This document shows, one piece after another, positions 37,940 through 46,519 of a stretch of 60,165 bases of DNA. The stretch is from Candidatus Omnitrophota bacterium (GTDB taxonomy: Bacteria > Omnitrophota > Omnitrophia > Omnitrophales > Aquincolibacteriaceae): assembly GCA_030698625.1 (NCBI GenBank), contig JAUYMS010000007.1, positions 1 through 60,165 of the forward strand, given 5' to 3'. Positions within the stretch are counted from its first letter, which is position 1. Every line of letters starts with the position of its first letter. The translations under genes were made by a program, and so were the position numbers. A model generated the notes under the pieces. The model worked only from the letters and a program-made list of their open reading frames with translations, searched no databases and was not told where the DNA came from.

Positions 37940-38296
37940 TTAACGCTGGATGTCCGCAAAAACACATTCTTTAACGGCAATCTTCTTGCCGCCTTCACCG
38001 GGGAACCAGAAAGTCGCCACATCCCAGGTGCCCACAAGCGCAAAAAAGACCGTCTTAGCAATGCCGTCAACAACACCGTTGGCAATGTTTTGCTCATCAT
38101 GTTTTAGCGAGTTGATTGGTTCAGCGATCAACTCGATCCACGAGAAGCCGGCATTCATAATGCCGCCGAGCAGCCGAGAGGTAGCGCGCTCAACATAATT
38201 ATCACTCGTTACCTTTTCGCGTCCGCCTCCCGCGAAAGCGGTGCCGGAAGAAAGCGCGACTAACATGATCATTAGAAATATTAAAAACCTTTTCAT
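37940..38296 (-). CDS. TIGR04073-like secreted protein 1
   Basis: A 118-aa protein with a signal peptide (KRFLIFLMIMLVALSSGTAFA). The mature part has YVERATSRLLGGIMNAGFSWIEL and WDVATFWFPG. This resembles the exosortase-associated TIGR04073 pattern, in which an amphipathic (K/R)LxRGxxNxxxGxxE region is followed by a GxxxxxTFxxP segment. The ATG at 38296 is preferred over a longer reading because GGAGGGGG lies upstream. It forms a tandem pair with the next gene, 32 nt away. The function is unknown; no exosortase is in the window. Confidence 0.65.
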   Translation of the reverse strand: MKRFLIFLMIMLVALSSGTAFAGGGREKVTSDNYVERATSRLLGGIMNAGFSWIELIAEPINSLKHDEQNIANGVVDGIAKTVFFALVGTWDVATFWFPGEGGKKIAVKECVFADIQR

Positions 38297-38328
38297 CGGT
38301 GCCCCCTCCCTTTGCGATAACTCACAGA

Positions 38329-38718
38329 TTACCATTCGAGACCGCTGCGGCCCAGGCGGTCTTTTCCCTGCTTGTAATTTTCATCAGCCGCCATCTTTTT
38401 GCCGATCGATCCGGGCACCCAGAATGTTGCCAGGTCCCACACGCCAATGGCCGCATAACGATTCGCAACGGCAAAGCGCTCAAAAAAACGGTCCAATTGG
38501 GTCTGACTGCTCGCGGGAAGATTGTTGGCATTTTTATCGAACAGGACGGTCCAGTTTAGCGTGAGGTTCGAAACACCGTTAACGAAGCGTGCCGTAGCCC
38601 GTTCGAAATAATTGTCACTCATGACCTTGCTTAGAGGATAATCCGCATACGTCACGTGCGGGCCGCCGGTTACAGCCGCAAAAAAGATTATCCATGCCAT
38701 CCATTTTCGTCTCCTCAT
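38329..38718 (-). CDS. TIGR04073-like secreted protein 2
   Basis: A 129-aa paralogue of the downstream gene, with a basic start, a hydrophobic core (MAWIIFFAAVTGG) and a likely cleavage at TYA. It shares NYFERATARFVNGVSNLTLNW and GVWDLATFWVPGSIGKKMA with its neighbour. GGAGG lies 5 nt before the ATG. The two are probably co-transcribed from the divergent region to the right. Confidence 0.65.
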   Translation of the reverse strand: MRRRKWMAWIIFFAAVTGGPHVTYADYPLSKVMSDNYFERATARFVNGVSNLTLNWTVLFDKNANNLPASSQTQLDRFFERFAVANRYAAIGVWDLATFWVPGSIGKKMAADENYKQGKDRLGRSGLEW

Positions 38719-38770
38719 GACAACCTCCGTATCAGCGGTTCAAACTCTGTCACTTTAACGTAAGGAAGTA

Positions 38771-38785
38771 GCCTCAACTTGAGGC
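38771..38785. promoter_or_regulatory. Palindrome in the divergent intergenic region
   Basis: GCCTCAACTTGAGGC is a perfect inverted repeat (7-bp arms around one base). It lies between the leftward TIGR04073-like pair and the rightward TPR gene, in a 195-bp gap (38719-38913). It could be an operator serving both directions. A TTGACC at 38821 is a possible -35 for the rightward gene, without a well-spaced -10. Confidence 0.35.
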
Positions 38786-38913
38786 TTAAGTTTCCGCCTC
38801 ACTCTCTGTCAAAAAATGCCTTGACCAACAGCGTGAATTATGCGGATATAGCGCGGCAAATACAAGCATATTTCGCACAGACTTTCCGGCACTCAGAGGG
38901 AGGGATTCAACCC

Positions 38914-39615
38914 GTGACAAATCGTTTCCGTGTAATACCCATCGCCATTCTGTTCATTGCGCTTCCCCTCTCCTTTGGATATTTCAGAAACGACGCCTTG
39001 GCCGCAGAGGAGTCTTCGGCTTCTTGGGACGCCCTCATGCAAGAGGTCGGCGTACTTTACCGCGAAGGGAATTACGAGCTGGCCTTTGAGCGCGCCAAAC
39101 AAGCGCTCGACCTTGCCCGGGAACTGTACGGTGAAGAGCATGAGAACGTGGCAACCTCACTTCATAACCTAGCCGAAATTTATCGCATTCGCGAGGAGAT
39201 GGATGATGCCAAGGATCTATACCGCCGAGCCATCGCACTCTATGAAAAAATCTTCGGAGTCAACAGCGCTCGTCTGACTGCTCCGCTGAACAATTTGGCC
39301 TACATCCACGTGATGCTCGGCGAAAACGAAGAAGCCGAGGCCATGCTAGACCGAGTGCTCGAAATAGGATTTCGCACATTGGGCTGGACGCATCCCCGCA
39401 TGTTAACTTACGCGCAAAATGCCGCATCATACTTCGCTTCTCAAGGAAACCATGCGAAAGCGATTGCCCTCTATGAAAAGATACTATTGATGAAAGAAAG
39501 CCAGCCGGATGCAGACGAAGCGGAACTCAGGGGGCTGCGCACCGCAATTGAACAGCTCAAAGAGGCTCAGCTTGCCTCTCCGGCGGAAGAGGCGGCGCCG
39601 GATACAGCGATCTAA
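38914..39615 (+). CDS. Secreted TPR protein
   Basis: A 233-aa protein and the only clear rightward gene. It starts at a GTG with a strong GAGGGAGGG site upstream, and a hydrophobic signal segment (VIPIAILFIALPLSFGYF) follows. Four to five TPRs of the 42-residue kinesin-light-chain spacing come next (EHENVATSLHNLAEIYRIRE, ARLTAPLNNLAYIHVMLGEN, HPRMLTYAQNAASYFASQGN). An acidic, Ala/Glu-rich tail ends the protein. A longer in-frame reading from 38779 lacks a ribosome site. Its last 59 bp overlap convergently with the end of the next gene on the other strand. It probably acts as a periplasmic or surface scaffold. Confidence 0.8.
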   Translation: MTNRFRVIPIAILFIALPLSFGYFRNDALAAEESSASWDALMQEVGVLYREGNYELAFERAKQALDLARELYGEEHENVATSLHNLAEIYRIREEMDDAKDLYRRAIALYEKIFGVNSARLTAPLNNLAYIHVMLGENEEAEAMLDRVLEIGFRTLGWTHPRMLTYAQNAASYFASQGNHAKAIALYEKILLMKESQPDADEAELRGLRTAIEQLKEAQLASPAEEAAPDTAI

Positions 39616-41911
39616 GGCGGTCGGCATAGGGTGACTGTTTGAGTCTTCGCAAAATCTGAATAGATCGTTCCAGACCGGCCCTATCCCCCGTTTCAGCGCA
39701 GGCCACTCCCAGTTGATATTGTGCACGGTAGTTGTCCGGCTCAGTCTTGACCGCATTTTCTAACTGTTCTTTGGCTTCGGAATACTGCTTCATGTTGTTG
39801 AGAATATGTCCCATGGAGCTGTAAAGCTTTGCCGGCGTGTAGCCGGTTTGCTCGGCTTGCCGGTACGCAGCCAACGCTTCCGCGTCCACACCGAGTTTGC
39901 TATGAGCCAACCCCAGATTGTAGTAAGCCACGCCCATATCAGACCGTATTTGCGTTGCCTTCTTGTACAATTCAACCGCTCGCTCATAGTCTCCGTCCTC
40001 GTAGGCAAGGACCCCCAGCCCCGTGAGCGCCTCGACATGCGCGTTGTCCAGCGAAACCGCTCTCGCGAAGGATCCCCGGGCCAGCTCGCGCCTCCCCATA
40101 TGGGCATACGTCACACCCAGATTGAAGCGCAGATCGGCGTTGAACGGCCTCTTCTCGACGCCTCTCTCAAAAAGATCAACGGCCTTGTCGTAATCGCCAT
40201 TTTCGGTATATGCCATCGCAACCTCATTAAAGATTGCCGGATTTTTGGGATCCAGACGGCGGACGATGTCGTATATCTCAGCGGCTTTTTCATCCTCTCC
40301 CCTATCGCCGTAGATCTCCGCGATCTGAATCAGAGCGTCGGCATCTTTTGGATCCTGTTCGATCGCCTTTTCGAAGTGTCCCATCGCCAAATCGAACTTA
40401 CCCATTTTCTTGAGCACATGACCGAGCTGGTATTCCAGTTTCGGGTGGTCGGCCTTCTTGGTCTTCAGATCCTGAAACACAGCGAGCGCCTGAGACAGAT
40501 CACCGTTGCGGGAGTAACTCACGCCGAGCGCTTCATAGGCTGCGAGATATCGCGGGTCAATCCGTACCGCGTCTTTTAAATGCTCGATTGCCTCGGGATA
40601 TTTCCCCACCGTCACAAGGGCATGACCCATGTTGTAATGCACGACCGGGTTGTTGTCGGTAACTTCGAGCGTGTGCGCCAGAAGTTTCTCGCTGTTCTGC
40701 CAGTAGCCCGCCTGTCGAAACGTGAGGACTGCCAATACGGCCAGAACAGCAACCACGGCAGGACGAATAACCTTTTGAGCGCCGGGTACTCTCGCGAGAA
40801 GATCAGGAACCGCCCATGCTCCGAGAACCGCAAGCCCGATAATCGGCAGATACATGTACCGGTCTGCCATCGCCTGTTCCCCGACTTGTACGAGGCCGAT
40901 GACAGGTACAAGCGTCCCCAAAAAATAAAACCACCCCACGGCCGCGTAGGGTCTCGCTTTTAAGTTGATTAGCACCAGGAAAGTTACCGCAGCAAGGACA
41001 GTTGCGGACAGAAGAACTTTCAATACCTGAATTTCGGGCGGGAGCGGATACAGGATACCAAGTTTTAGAGGCCACAGGGTCTTGCCCAAGTAGGATGCGT
41101 ACGCAACAACCGAGTTGGCGGTACGCTCGGCCAGGCCATGGACAGCAACGGGAATCATAGCGCCGCCGGTATGCTGCGCCTCATAGGTTATTACGCACGA
41201 TACGGCAGTGAGAATAAATAAAGGGATTTTTTCCACAAAGCATCCGGCTGCCTGCGAAGCCAGCTCTCTTCCCGCACAAATACGCCTGAGTGGCCAAATA
41301 TCGAAGAGCACAAACACAAAAGGGAGAGTCACGAGCATAGGTTTCGCCGTGAGCCCCAGAGCAAACCACAGCATCGTCCAGCCATAGTCTCGCTTGGCCC
41401 CCGGTGAAGCCGCATATTTCACGTAAGCATGGCAGGCAAGCAGACCTAGAAACGCACTCAGCACGTCCTTGCGTTCGGCCACCCACGCCACGGATTCCAC
41501 ATGCAGGGGATGCCAGCCCATCATCGCCGCGACAAAAAAACTTTTCCCCGCATCCCCGGTCATCCGCAAAAAAAGCAGAAAGACAAGAAGCACATTAGCC
41601 AGATGCAGCAAAAGACTCGAGAAATGATGTCCTCCCGCATTCAAGCCGAAAAGGTTGCAGTCGAGCATATGTGAAAGCCAGGTCAGAGGATGCCAATTAC
41701 TGATGCTCTTGGTCGTGAAGGCCCACTCTATATTCTTAAGGGTGAGGCCTTCTTGTACTCTCTCGTTCCCCGTGACGTAGGCGATATCATCGTAGTTAAT
41801 GAAATCGTGAGTCAGGGTGCGGCCAAAAACGACGGCAGTCACGACAAGCAAGAGGCCCAGCAGGACGCCCGTTTTCGTATCTCTAATTGAATTACGCAAA
41901 GAAAAATCCAC
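39557..41911 (-). CDS. GT-C membrane glycosyltransferase with TPR repeats 2
   Basis: A 784-aa protein with the same architecture: a first helix, then DFINYDDIAYVTGNERV (the GT-C DD motif), WHPLTWLSHMLDCNLFGL, about 10-11 helices and MADRYMYLPIIGLAVLGAW. About ten TPRs fill residues 410-770. The WHPLTWLSHMLD and ADRYxYxPxxG motifs place it in the larger TMTC-like bacterial subgroup, slightly apart from its three neighbours, which have FEHRVYLP instead. It starts at GTG 41911, 4 nt after the previous stop, and the ribosome site GGAG overlaps that stop, so coupling is likely. Confidence 0.87.
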   Translation of the reverse strand: MDFSLRNSIRDTKTGVLLGLLLVVTAVVFGRTLTHDFINYDDIAYVTGNERVQEGLTLKNIEWAFTTKSISNWHPLTWLSHMLDCNLFGLNAGGHHFSSLLLHLANVLLVFLLFLRMTGDAGKSFFVAAMMGWHPLHVESVAWVAERKDVLSAFLGLLACHAYVKYAASPGAKRDYGWTMLWFALGLTAKPMLVTLPFVFVLFDIWPLRRICAGRELASQAAGCFVEKIPLFILTAVSCVITYEAQHTGGAMIPVAVHGLAERTANSVVAYASYLGKTLWPLKLGILYPLPPEIQVLKVLLSATVLAAVTFLVLINLKARPYAAVGWFYFLGTLVPVIGLVQVGEQAMADRYMYLPIIGLAVLGAWAVPDLLARVPGAQKVIRPAVVAVLAVLAVLTFRQAGYWQNSEKLLAHTLEVTDNNPVVHYNMGHALVTVGKYPEAIEHLKDAVRIDPRYLAAYEALGVSYSRNGDLSQALAVFQDLKTKKADHPKLEYQLGHVLKKMGKFDLAMGHFEKAIEQDPKDADALIQIAEIYGDRGEDEKAAEIYDIVRRLDPKNPAIFNEVAMAYTENGDYDKAVDLFERGVEKRPFNADLRFNLGVTYAHMGRRELARGSFARAVSLDNAHVEALTGLGVLAYEDGDYERAVELYKKATQIRSDMGVAYYNLGLAHSKLGVDAEALAAYRQAEQTGYTPAKLYSSMGHILNNMKQYSEAKEQLENAVKTEPDNYRAQYQLGVACAETGDRAGLERSIQILRRLKQSPYADRLRSLYPAPPLPPERQAEPL

Positions 41912-41915
41912 GGAT

Positions 41916-43907
41916 CTACTCCGGATGATAACGCGTTTTTAAATCGGCCGCGTAAGCGTCGTGCCCGAGTGACTCAAGGGCGGAGACAACGCGCGCCAGT
42001 TCACCGATATTTCTCTTCTCACCATAAACGACACCCAGATTATAAAGCGCCAGAGGCGATGACGGATCGGCTTCGAGGGCCTTATTCAACCATGGGACGG
42101 CCCGATCCAACTGGCCGGACTTCCGATACGCGATCCCGAGCGAGCTGTAAAGGCGCGCTCCTTCGTGTCCGAACCGGACCGCACGCTCATAGCTGCGGAT
42201 GGCTTCTTCATGATCGCCTAATCTTGCCTGTGCAAGCCCCAGATTATAATGGGTCACAGCAAATTCCGGGACGACGACGAGGGCCTTCCGGTAGAGTTCA
42301 ACGGCCTTTTTCAAATCGCCCTGAAGATAGTATATGAGCCCGAGCCCCGTGAGCGCCTGCACATGGTCCGGTGCTTCCGCAAGTGCCTTTTCGAATAGAG
42401 TCTGGGCCCTGCTATTGTCTCCCATCTCACCGTAGGTCGAGCCTAGATTATAGAGAAAATCCGGGTCTGTCGGATCTATGGCTACCGCCTTCTCCAGGTA
42501 ACGCAGTCCCAGAGCCCGGTCCCCGCCCTCTGCGTAGATGCCGCCCAGCAAGTTATAAGCTTTCGGGTGATCGGGATTCAGCCGCACCGCCTCCAATAAC
42601 TGGGTCTTTGCCTCCTCGAAACGCCCCTCATCCAACAGTTCTTTGCCGAGGTTCGTCCGCGCACGAGAACTGCCCGGAGCCTTGTCGACCGCGTCCTGCC
42701 ACAGGGATACCCCGCTCCGCCACACCCGGTTGCGCGCATATGTTGTTCCCGCCAACGAAAAAATCAACACGGCCGCGGCCGCGTAGAGGAATTCACGGCG
42801 TTTGATTCCCCTGATCAGCAGGTCCGGAATAAGGAAACAAATTCCGGCCATGGGCAGGTACACGCGATGTTCGAACATGAAGTCATTAATCGGGATGATA
42901 CTTGACTCAATGCTCAGAGCCAGGAAGAACCAAAGAATCCCGAAGGAAATCATGGGGCGTCGCCGCCATAGCCAGAGGGCGAGACAAAACAGTGCGGCCA
43001 GAAAAAACAAGGACATTGCCGTGCGCGTTTCAAACAAACGAGTCGACACCTCAAAGTCGTGATCGATACTCAGCCCCAAAGGAAGAAACACGAGTCTAAT
43101 GTATTCACGCACGACGCTGAACTCGGTAAGCAAATAATGCATGCGCGGAATCTCCGTGAGCATGCGCGTCACCGTTGCCACGCTTTTTTGCGCATACAAG
43201 ACGACATAGACAGGCGCCAACAATCCGCCAAAAACAATCAGGGGTACCCGGGCACGCCAGCTTCCCACAGCTTGTGTCCTCTCCCGGAAAAAACACATGT
43301 CATAAAGCAGCAGCGCCATGGGCAGTGTGTAGGTATTTTGCTTCGTGAAAAACGCGACCGTGCAGGACACTGCTGCCAGCACGTAGAAGATACCGCCACG
43401 ACTGAGGCGCCCCTGAATATAGAGATACAACGCACCCAGGTAAAAGAGACAGGCGAGCGACGTCATCCGCTGGCTTATATAGACGACAGCCTGAGTTTGT
43501 AACGGATGGCAGAGAAAGACAAACGCACCGAACATCGAAAAGAAAACGGGTCGTGACGCTGAAGCGTAATCCCGCATAAGGGGTGTCTTAAATGTCGATC
43601 CCAGAATCAAAAATATGAGGAGCGAATTGAAAACATGAATAACAATATTGACGATACGGAAGGCTGTCGGACTCAAACCAAAAAATCGGAAATTCAGGGC
43701 AAAACTCAAAAATGAAAAGAAACGCGTTTGTGCCGTATTCCACAATTGAACAATGTTGAGGGCCTGTATACTGCGGTTCGTCTCAATGAACATTTCATCG
43801 TCGAAGACAAAGGGAATCGCGATTGAGTTTGAGTAAACGGCAAAACCGGCGGCAGCAAGCAGGAGGAGTACCGACCAGACCGAGATACCCCGGCCCTTCG
43901 TAATCAT
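41916..43907 (-). CDS. GT-C membrane glycosyltransferase with TPR repeats 3
   Basis: A 663-aa protein, the shortest of the set. IPFVFDDEMFIETNRSIQAL carries the DD motif, FRIVNIVIHVFNSLLIF is the next helix, FLCHPLQTQAVVYISQRMTSL and FIPINDFMFEHRVYLPMAG are shared with genes 1 and 4 (the Ile-Pro-Ile/Asn-Asp segment reads IIPIND here). About seven TPRs follow. The ATG overlaps the TGA of the upstream gene (ATGA). With its neighbours it forms a translationally coupled block of glycosyltransferases directly downstream of giant 3. Confidence 0.87.
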   Translation of the reverse strand: MITKGRGISVWSVLLLLAAAGFAVYSNSIAIPFVFDDEMFIETNRSIQALNIVQLWNTAQTRFFSFLSFALNFRFFGLSPTAFRIVNIVIHVFNSLLIFLILGSTFKTPLMRDYASASRPVFFSMFGAFVFLCHPLQTQAVVYISQRMTSLACLFYLGALYLYIQGRLSRGGIFYVLAAVSCTVAFFTKQNTYTLPMALLLYDMCFFRERTQAVGSWRARVPLIVFGGLLAPVYVVLYAQKSVATVTRMLTEIPRMHYLLTEFSVVREYIRLVFLPLGLSIDHDFEVSTRLFETRTAMSLFFLAALFCLALWLWRRRPMISFGILWFFLALSIESSIIPINDFMFEHRVYLPMAGICFLIPDLLIRGIKRREFLYAAAAVLIFSLAGTTYARNRVWRSGVSLWQDAVDKAPGSSRARTNLGKELLDEGRFEEAKTQLLEAVRLNPDHPKAYNLLGGIYAEGGDRALGLRYLEKAVAIDPTDPDFLYNLGSTYGEMGDNSRAQTLFEKALAEAPDHVQALTGLGLIYYLQGDLKKAVELYRKALVVVPEFAVTHYNLGLAQARLGDHEEAIRSYERAVRFGHEGARLYSSLGIAYRKSGQLDRAVPWLNKALEADPSSPLALYNLGVVYGEKRNIGELARVVSALESLGHDAYAADLKTRYHPE

Positions 43908-46450
43908 GAGCCCTTGCCGCCGAACTGCGCGTTGTAGTTCCGCAGCCGCTCAGCCAGATCGGCCTGCCCTTTCTCTTCAAGCACGGATACCTTATCGTGC
44001 ACCTTCGTCTCTTCCCCGCTCTGGGCATAAGCAAGGCCGAGATAGTAATGCGTGGCGACGTGCTCCGGGTCAAGACTGAGCGATTCCATAAGCGCCGCCT
44101 GCGCCTCCTCGGTACGATGCAAATTCAAATACGACTGGGCAAGCACATCATAGATGCCCGCGGCGTTCTCTCCTTTATCGATTGCGTCACGAAAGGCAGT
44201 AACTGCCTTTTCATAAAGGCCTTCTTTGGCATACACCAGCCCGAGATTGTAGTAGGTCTGACCGACAGCAGGATGAGCCGCTATCGCTCGCTTGTACCAC
44301 TCCTCCGCCTCGCCGAATCGGCGGTCCTTGTACGCCGACAACCCCATACCGACCAGCGATTGATAGTGCTCTGGATTCGCTTCCAGCGCACGGGTAAATG
44401 ACGCTGCTGCTTCATCAAATTTCAGAAGACGGCCGTAAACCGCGCCAAGGTTATAATGATAATCCGCAACATTTGTGTCGAGCTCTATAGCCTTTTGAAT
44501 ATAGGTAACGGCTTTCCCCATATCGCCCTGCTGGGTCATGGCAATCCCAAGATCATTGAAATCCCGGGCCGTCGTGGGCTGCCATCCCGGTGCCGGGGCT
44601 GTCCCGCTCGCAGTGGATCCGGTTGCTGCTGCCGGCTCCGACGTCCCGCTTCCCTTGACCCGCAGCCATCCCTTAAGGGCCTCTTCGTTGCGCGGATCGG
44701 CCTCATGCGCCTTCTTGTACTCCCGGTTGGCATCGTCCAACCGCCCCACCTTTTCATAAGCGGCACCAAGCCGGTAGTGAATACCCCCGAATCGCGGGTT
44801 CAGCGCCAAGACCTTCTCGAGATCGCGCACCGAACGCTCATGATCTCCTACGTCACGGTAAATCACCGCAGAGTTGACATAGAAGCGATAATTATCGGGA
44901 TTGATTTTAATCGCTCCTTCGATGGATGCCATCGCCTTGTCATACTCCTTCCGGCTGTAATGCACCATGGCAATATTCATATCCGGGATACCGGTGTCCC
45001 TGTCTACGGCACGTGCGCCTTGATAGACGGCCAGGGCCTCATCCAGCCTCCCCATCATTTCATAGGCCATGCCGTGATTAATGCGGGCGTAAATATCATC
45101 GGGATCGAGTTCGACGGCCCTTGCGGTAACAGGAATCGCTTTATCGAACATCTTCCTTTGCATGTATGCGTTTCCTAAATTCATGAAAGCGCGCGCATTC
45201 CCGGGAGACTTCTGAGTCGTATCTTTCCAGAGACTGATTTCGTCCTTCCACACCCGGTTTCGTGCAAACGTCAGAAGCGCAAGCAATGCCACAATGATCG
45301 AAAGCAAGACCACCAGGTCTTGGCGTCGCTTGAGGATCAGTCCGGCCCCATACGGAATGGCGAGCGCAAAACCAAACAACGGCAGGTAAAGACGGTGTTC
45401 AAAGATAATATCCTCAATTGGGATCACACTGGATTCCACACTCAGGGCCAGAAAGAACCACGCGATACCGAAACTCAAAATACGATGCTTACGGTAGACA
45501 ATAACGGCGGCAGCCGCCCACCCCAACAGGAAGGCAAGTGAGAAAAGAGTAGGGACATTCGCAAGCGATGTTGTGGACGGGTAATCATAGTCAACGCTTT
45601 GTCCCAAAGGAACAAACAAGAGTCGGATATAGGTTCGCAGTACGTTTATCTGTGTCAGAAGATATTGCCCGCGCGGGAGAGCCTCCCCTAAGCTCGTGGC
45701 CGCCGCAATGCCTCCCGATGCAAAGCGATCATGAAATGCAGCAAAGTAGACGACGATCACGGGGATAAAAAGGAGCGCTGCCAGGGCCGTCCTTTTCGAA
45801 TAAGAACCTCCCTTAAAGAAAAAGACCTCGCAGAGAATAATCGCAAACGGCAGCGTATAGGTGCTCTCCTTAGAGAAGACCGCAAGAATACCTGCGGCTA
45901 GAGCGACGGCAAAATTCCACCACTCCCCTGTCAAACGCCCGCGTAAGTAAAAGAGAACAACGATGAGATAACAGAGTCCGGAAAGCGAAGCCAAGCGTTG
46001 GATCACATAGGTTACCGCCTGCGTCTGAAGAGGATGGCATAGAAAGATGAGTGCGGAAAAAAGGGCAAGGAGCTTCCCCTCATCCTCCGAAAATCTCTCC
46101 TTCATAGCCGGAGTTCGGTAAAGCAGGCAAACCAGAAAAAAAACGGCAAGCGCCGCGGCGATATGAATACCCGTATTCGCCAGGTGATACCCCAATACGT
46201 CGTCGCCGTGAAAATGATGGTTCAGAGCAAATGTCCAGTAGGTGAAAAAGCGTTGTTTGTGAGCCTCCCAGATAGCGGAGGAATCTGAGAAATCGTGAAC
46301 GGCGGTATTGCGCGTGATGCGGCGGAAGTCGTCGAGATGAAACGACGACTGAAACGTGTTCGCGTAAATTATGACGCCCAGGCAGACGATGCCCGCACAG
46401 ATCAAAAGAACGCTTTTGCGATTAGCGAAAACGGCATCCTGAGTAGACAT
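43904..46450 (-). CDS. GT-C membrane glycosyltransferase with TPR repeats 4
   Basis: An 848-aa protein. SSFHLDDFRRITRNTAVHDF holds the DD motif after the first helix. FLCHPLQTQAVTYVIQRLASL, QSVDYDYPSTTSLA and IIFEHRLYLPLFGF are paralogue-wide motifs. About 12 TPRs follow, interrupted near residue 610 by a low-complexity Ala/Thr/Ser/Pro linker (SGTSEPAAATGSTASG), which may itself be an O-glycosylation target or a hinge. The ATG lies 70 nt after the stop of giant 3 and has only a weak ribosome site. No terminator is evident in the gap 46451-46519, so read-through from giant 3 is possible. Confidence 0.87.
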   Translation of the reverse strand: MSTQDAVFANRKSVLLICAGIVCLGVIIYANTFQSSFHLDDFRRITRNTAVHDFSDSSAIWEAHKQRFFTYWTFALNHHFHGDDVLGYHLANTGIHIAAALAVFFLVCLLYRTPAMKERFSEDEGKLLALFSALIFLCHPLQTQAVTYVIQRLASLSGLCYLIVVLFYLRGRLTGEWWNFAVALAAGILAVFSKESTYTLPFAIILCEVFFFKGGSYSKRTALAALLFIPVIVVYFAAFHDRFASGGIAAATSLGEALPRGQYLLTQINVLRTYIRLLFVPLGQSVDYDYPSTTSLANVPTLFSLAFLLGWAAAAVIVYRKHRILSFGIAWFFLALSVESSVIPIEDIIFEHRLYLPLFGFALAIPYGAGLILKRRQDLVVLLSIIVALLALLTFARNRVWKDEISLWKDTTQKSPGNARAFMNLGNAYMQRKMFDKAIPVTARAVELDPDDIYARINHGMAYEMMGRLDEALAVYQGARAVDRDTGIPDMNIAMVHYSRKEYDKAMASIEGAIKINPDNYRFYVNSAVIYRDVGDHERSVRDLEKVLALNPRFGGIHYRLGAAYEKVGRLDDANREYKKAHEADPRNEEALKGWLRVKGSGTSEPAAATGSTASGTAPAPGWQPTTARDFNDLGIAMTQQGDMGKAVTYIQKAIELDTNVADYHYNLGAVYGRLLKFDEAAASFTRALEANPEHYQSLVGMGLSAYKDRRFGEAEEWYKRAIAAHPAVGQTYYNLGLVYAKEGLYEKAVTAFRDAIDKGENAAGIYDVLAQSYLNLHRTEEAQAALMESLSLDPEHVATHYYLGLAYAQSGEETKVHDKVSVLEEKGQADLAERLRNYNAQFGGKGS

Positions 46451-46519
46451 AACCCATTATAGTTATCGGCGTTATGGGAATACGGCTTGATGTGTCGTGC
46501 ACTGGCGCGGCGGAGAGGT

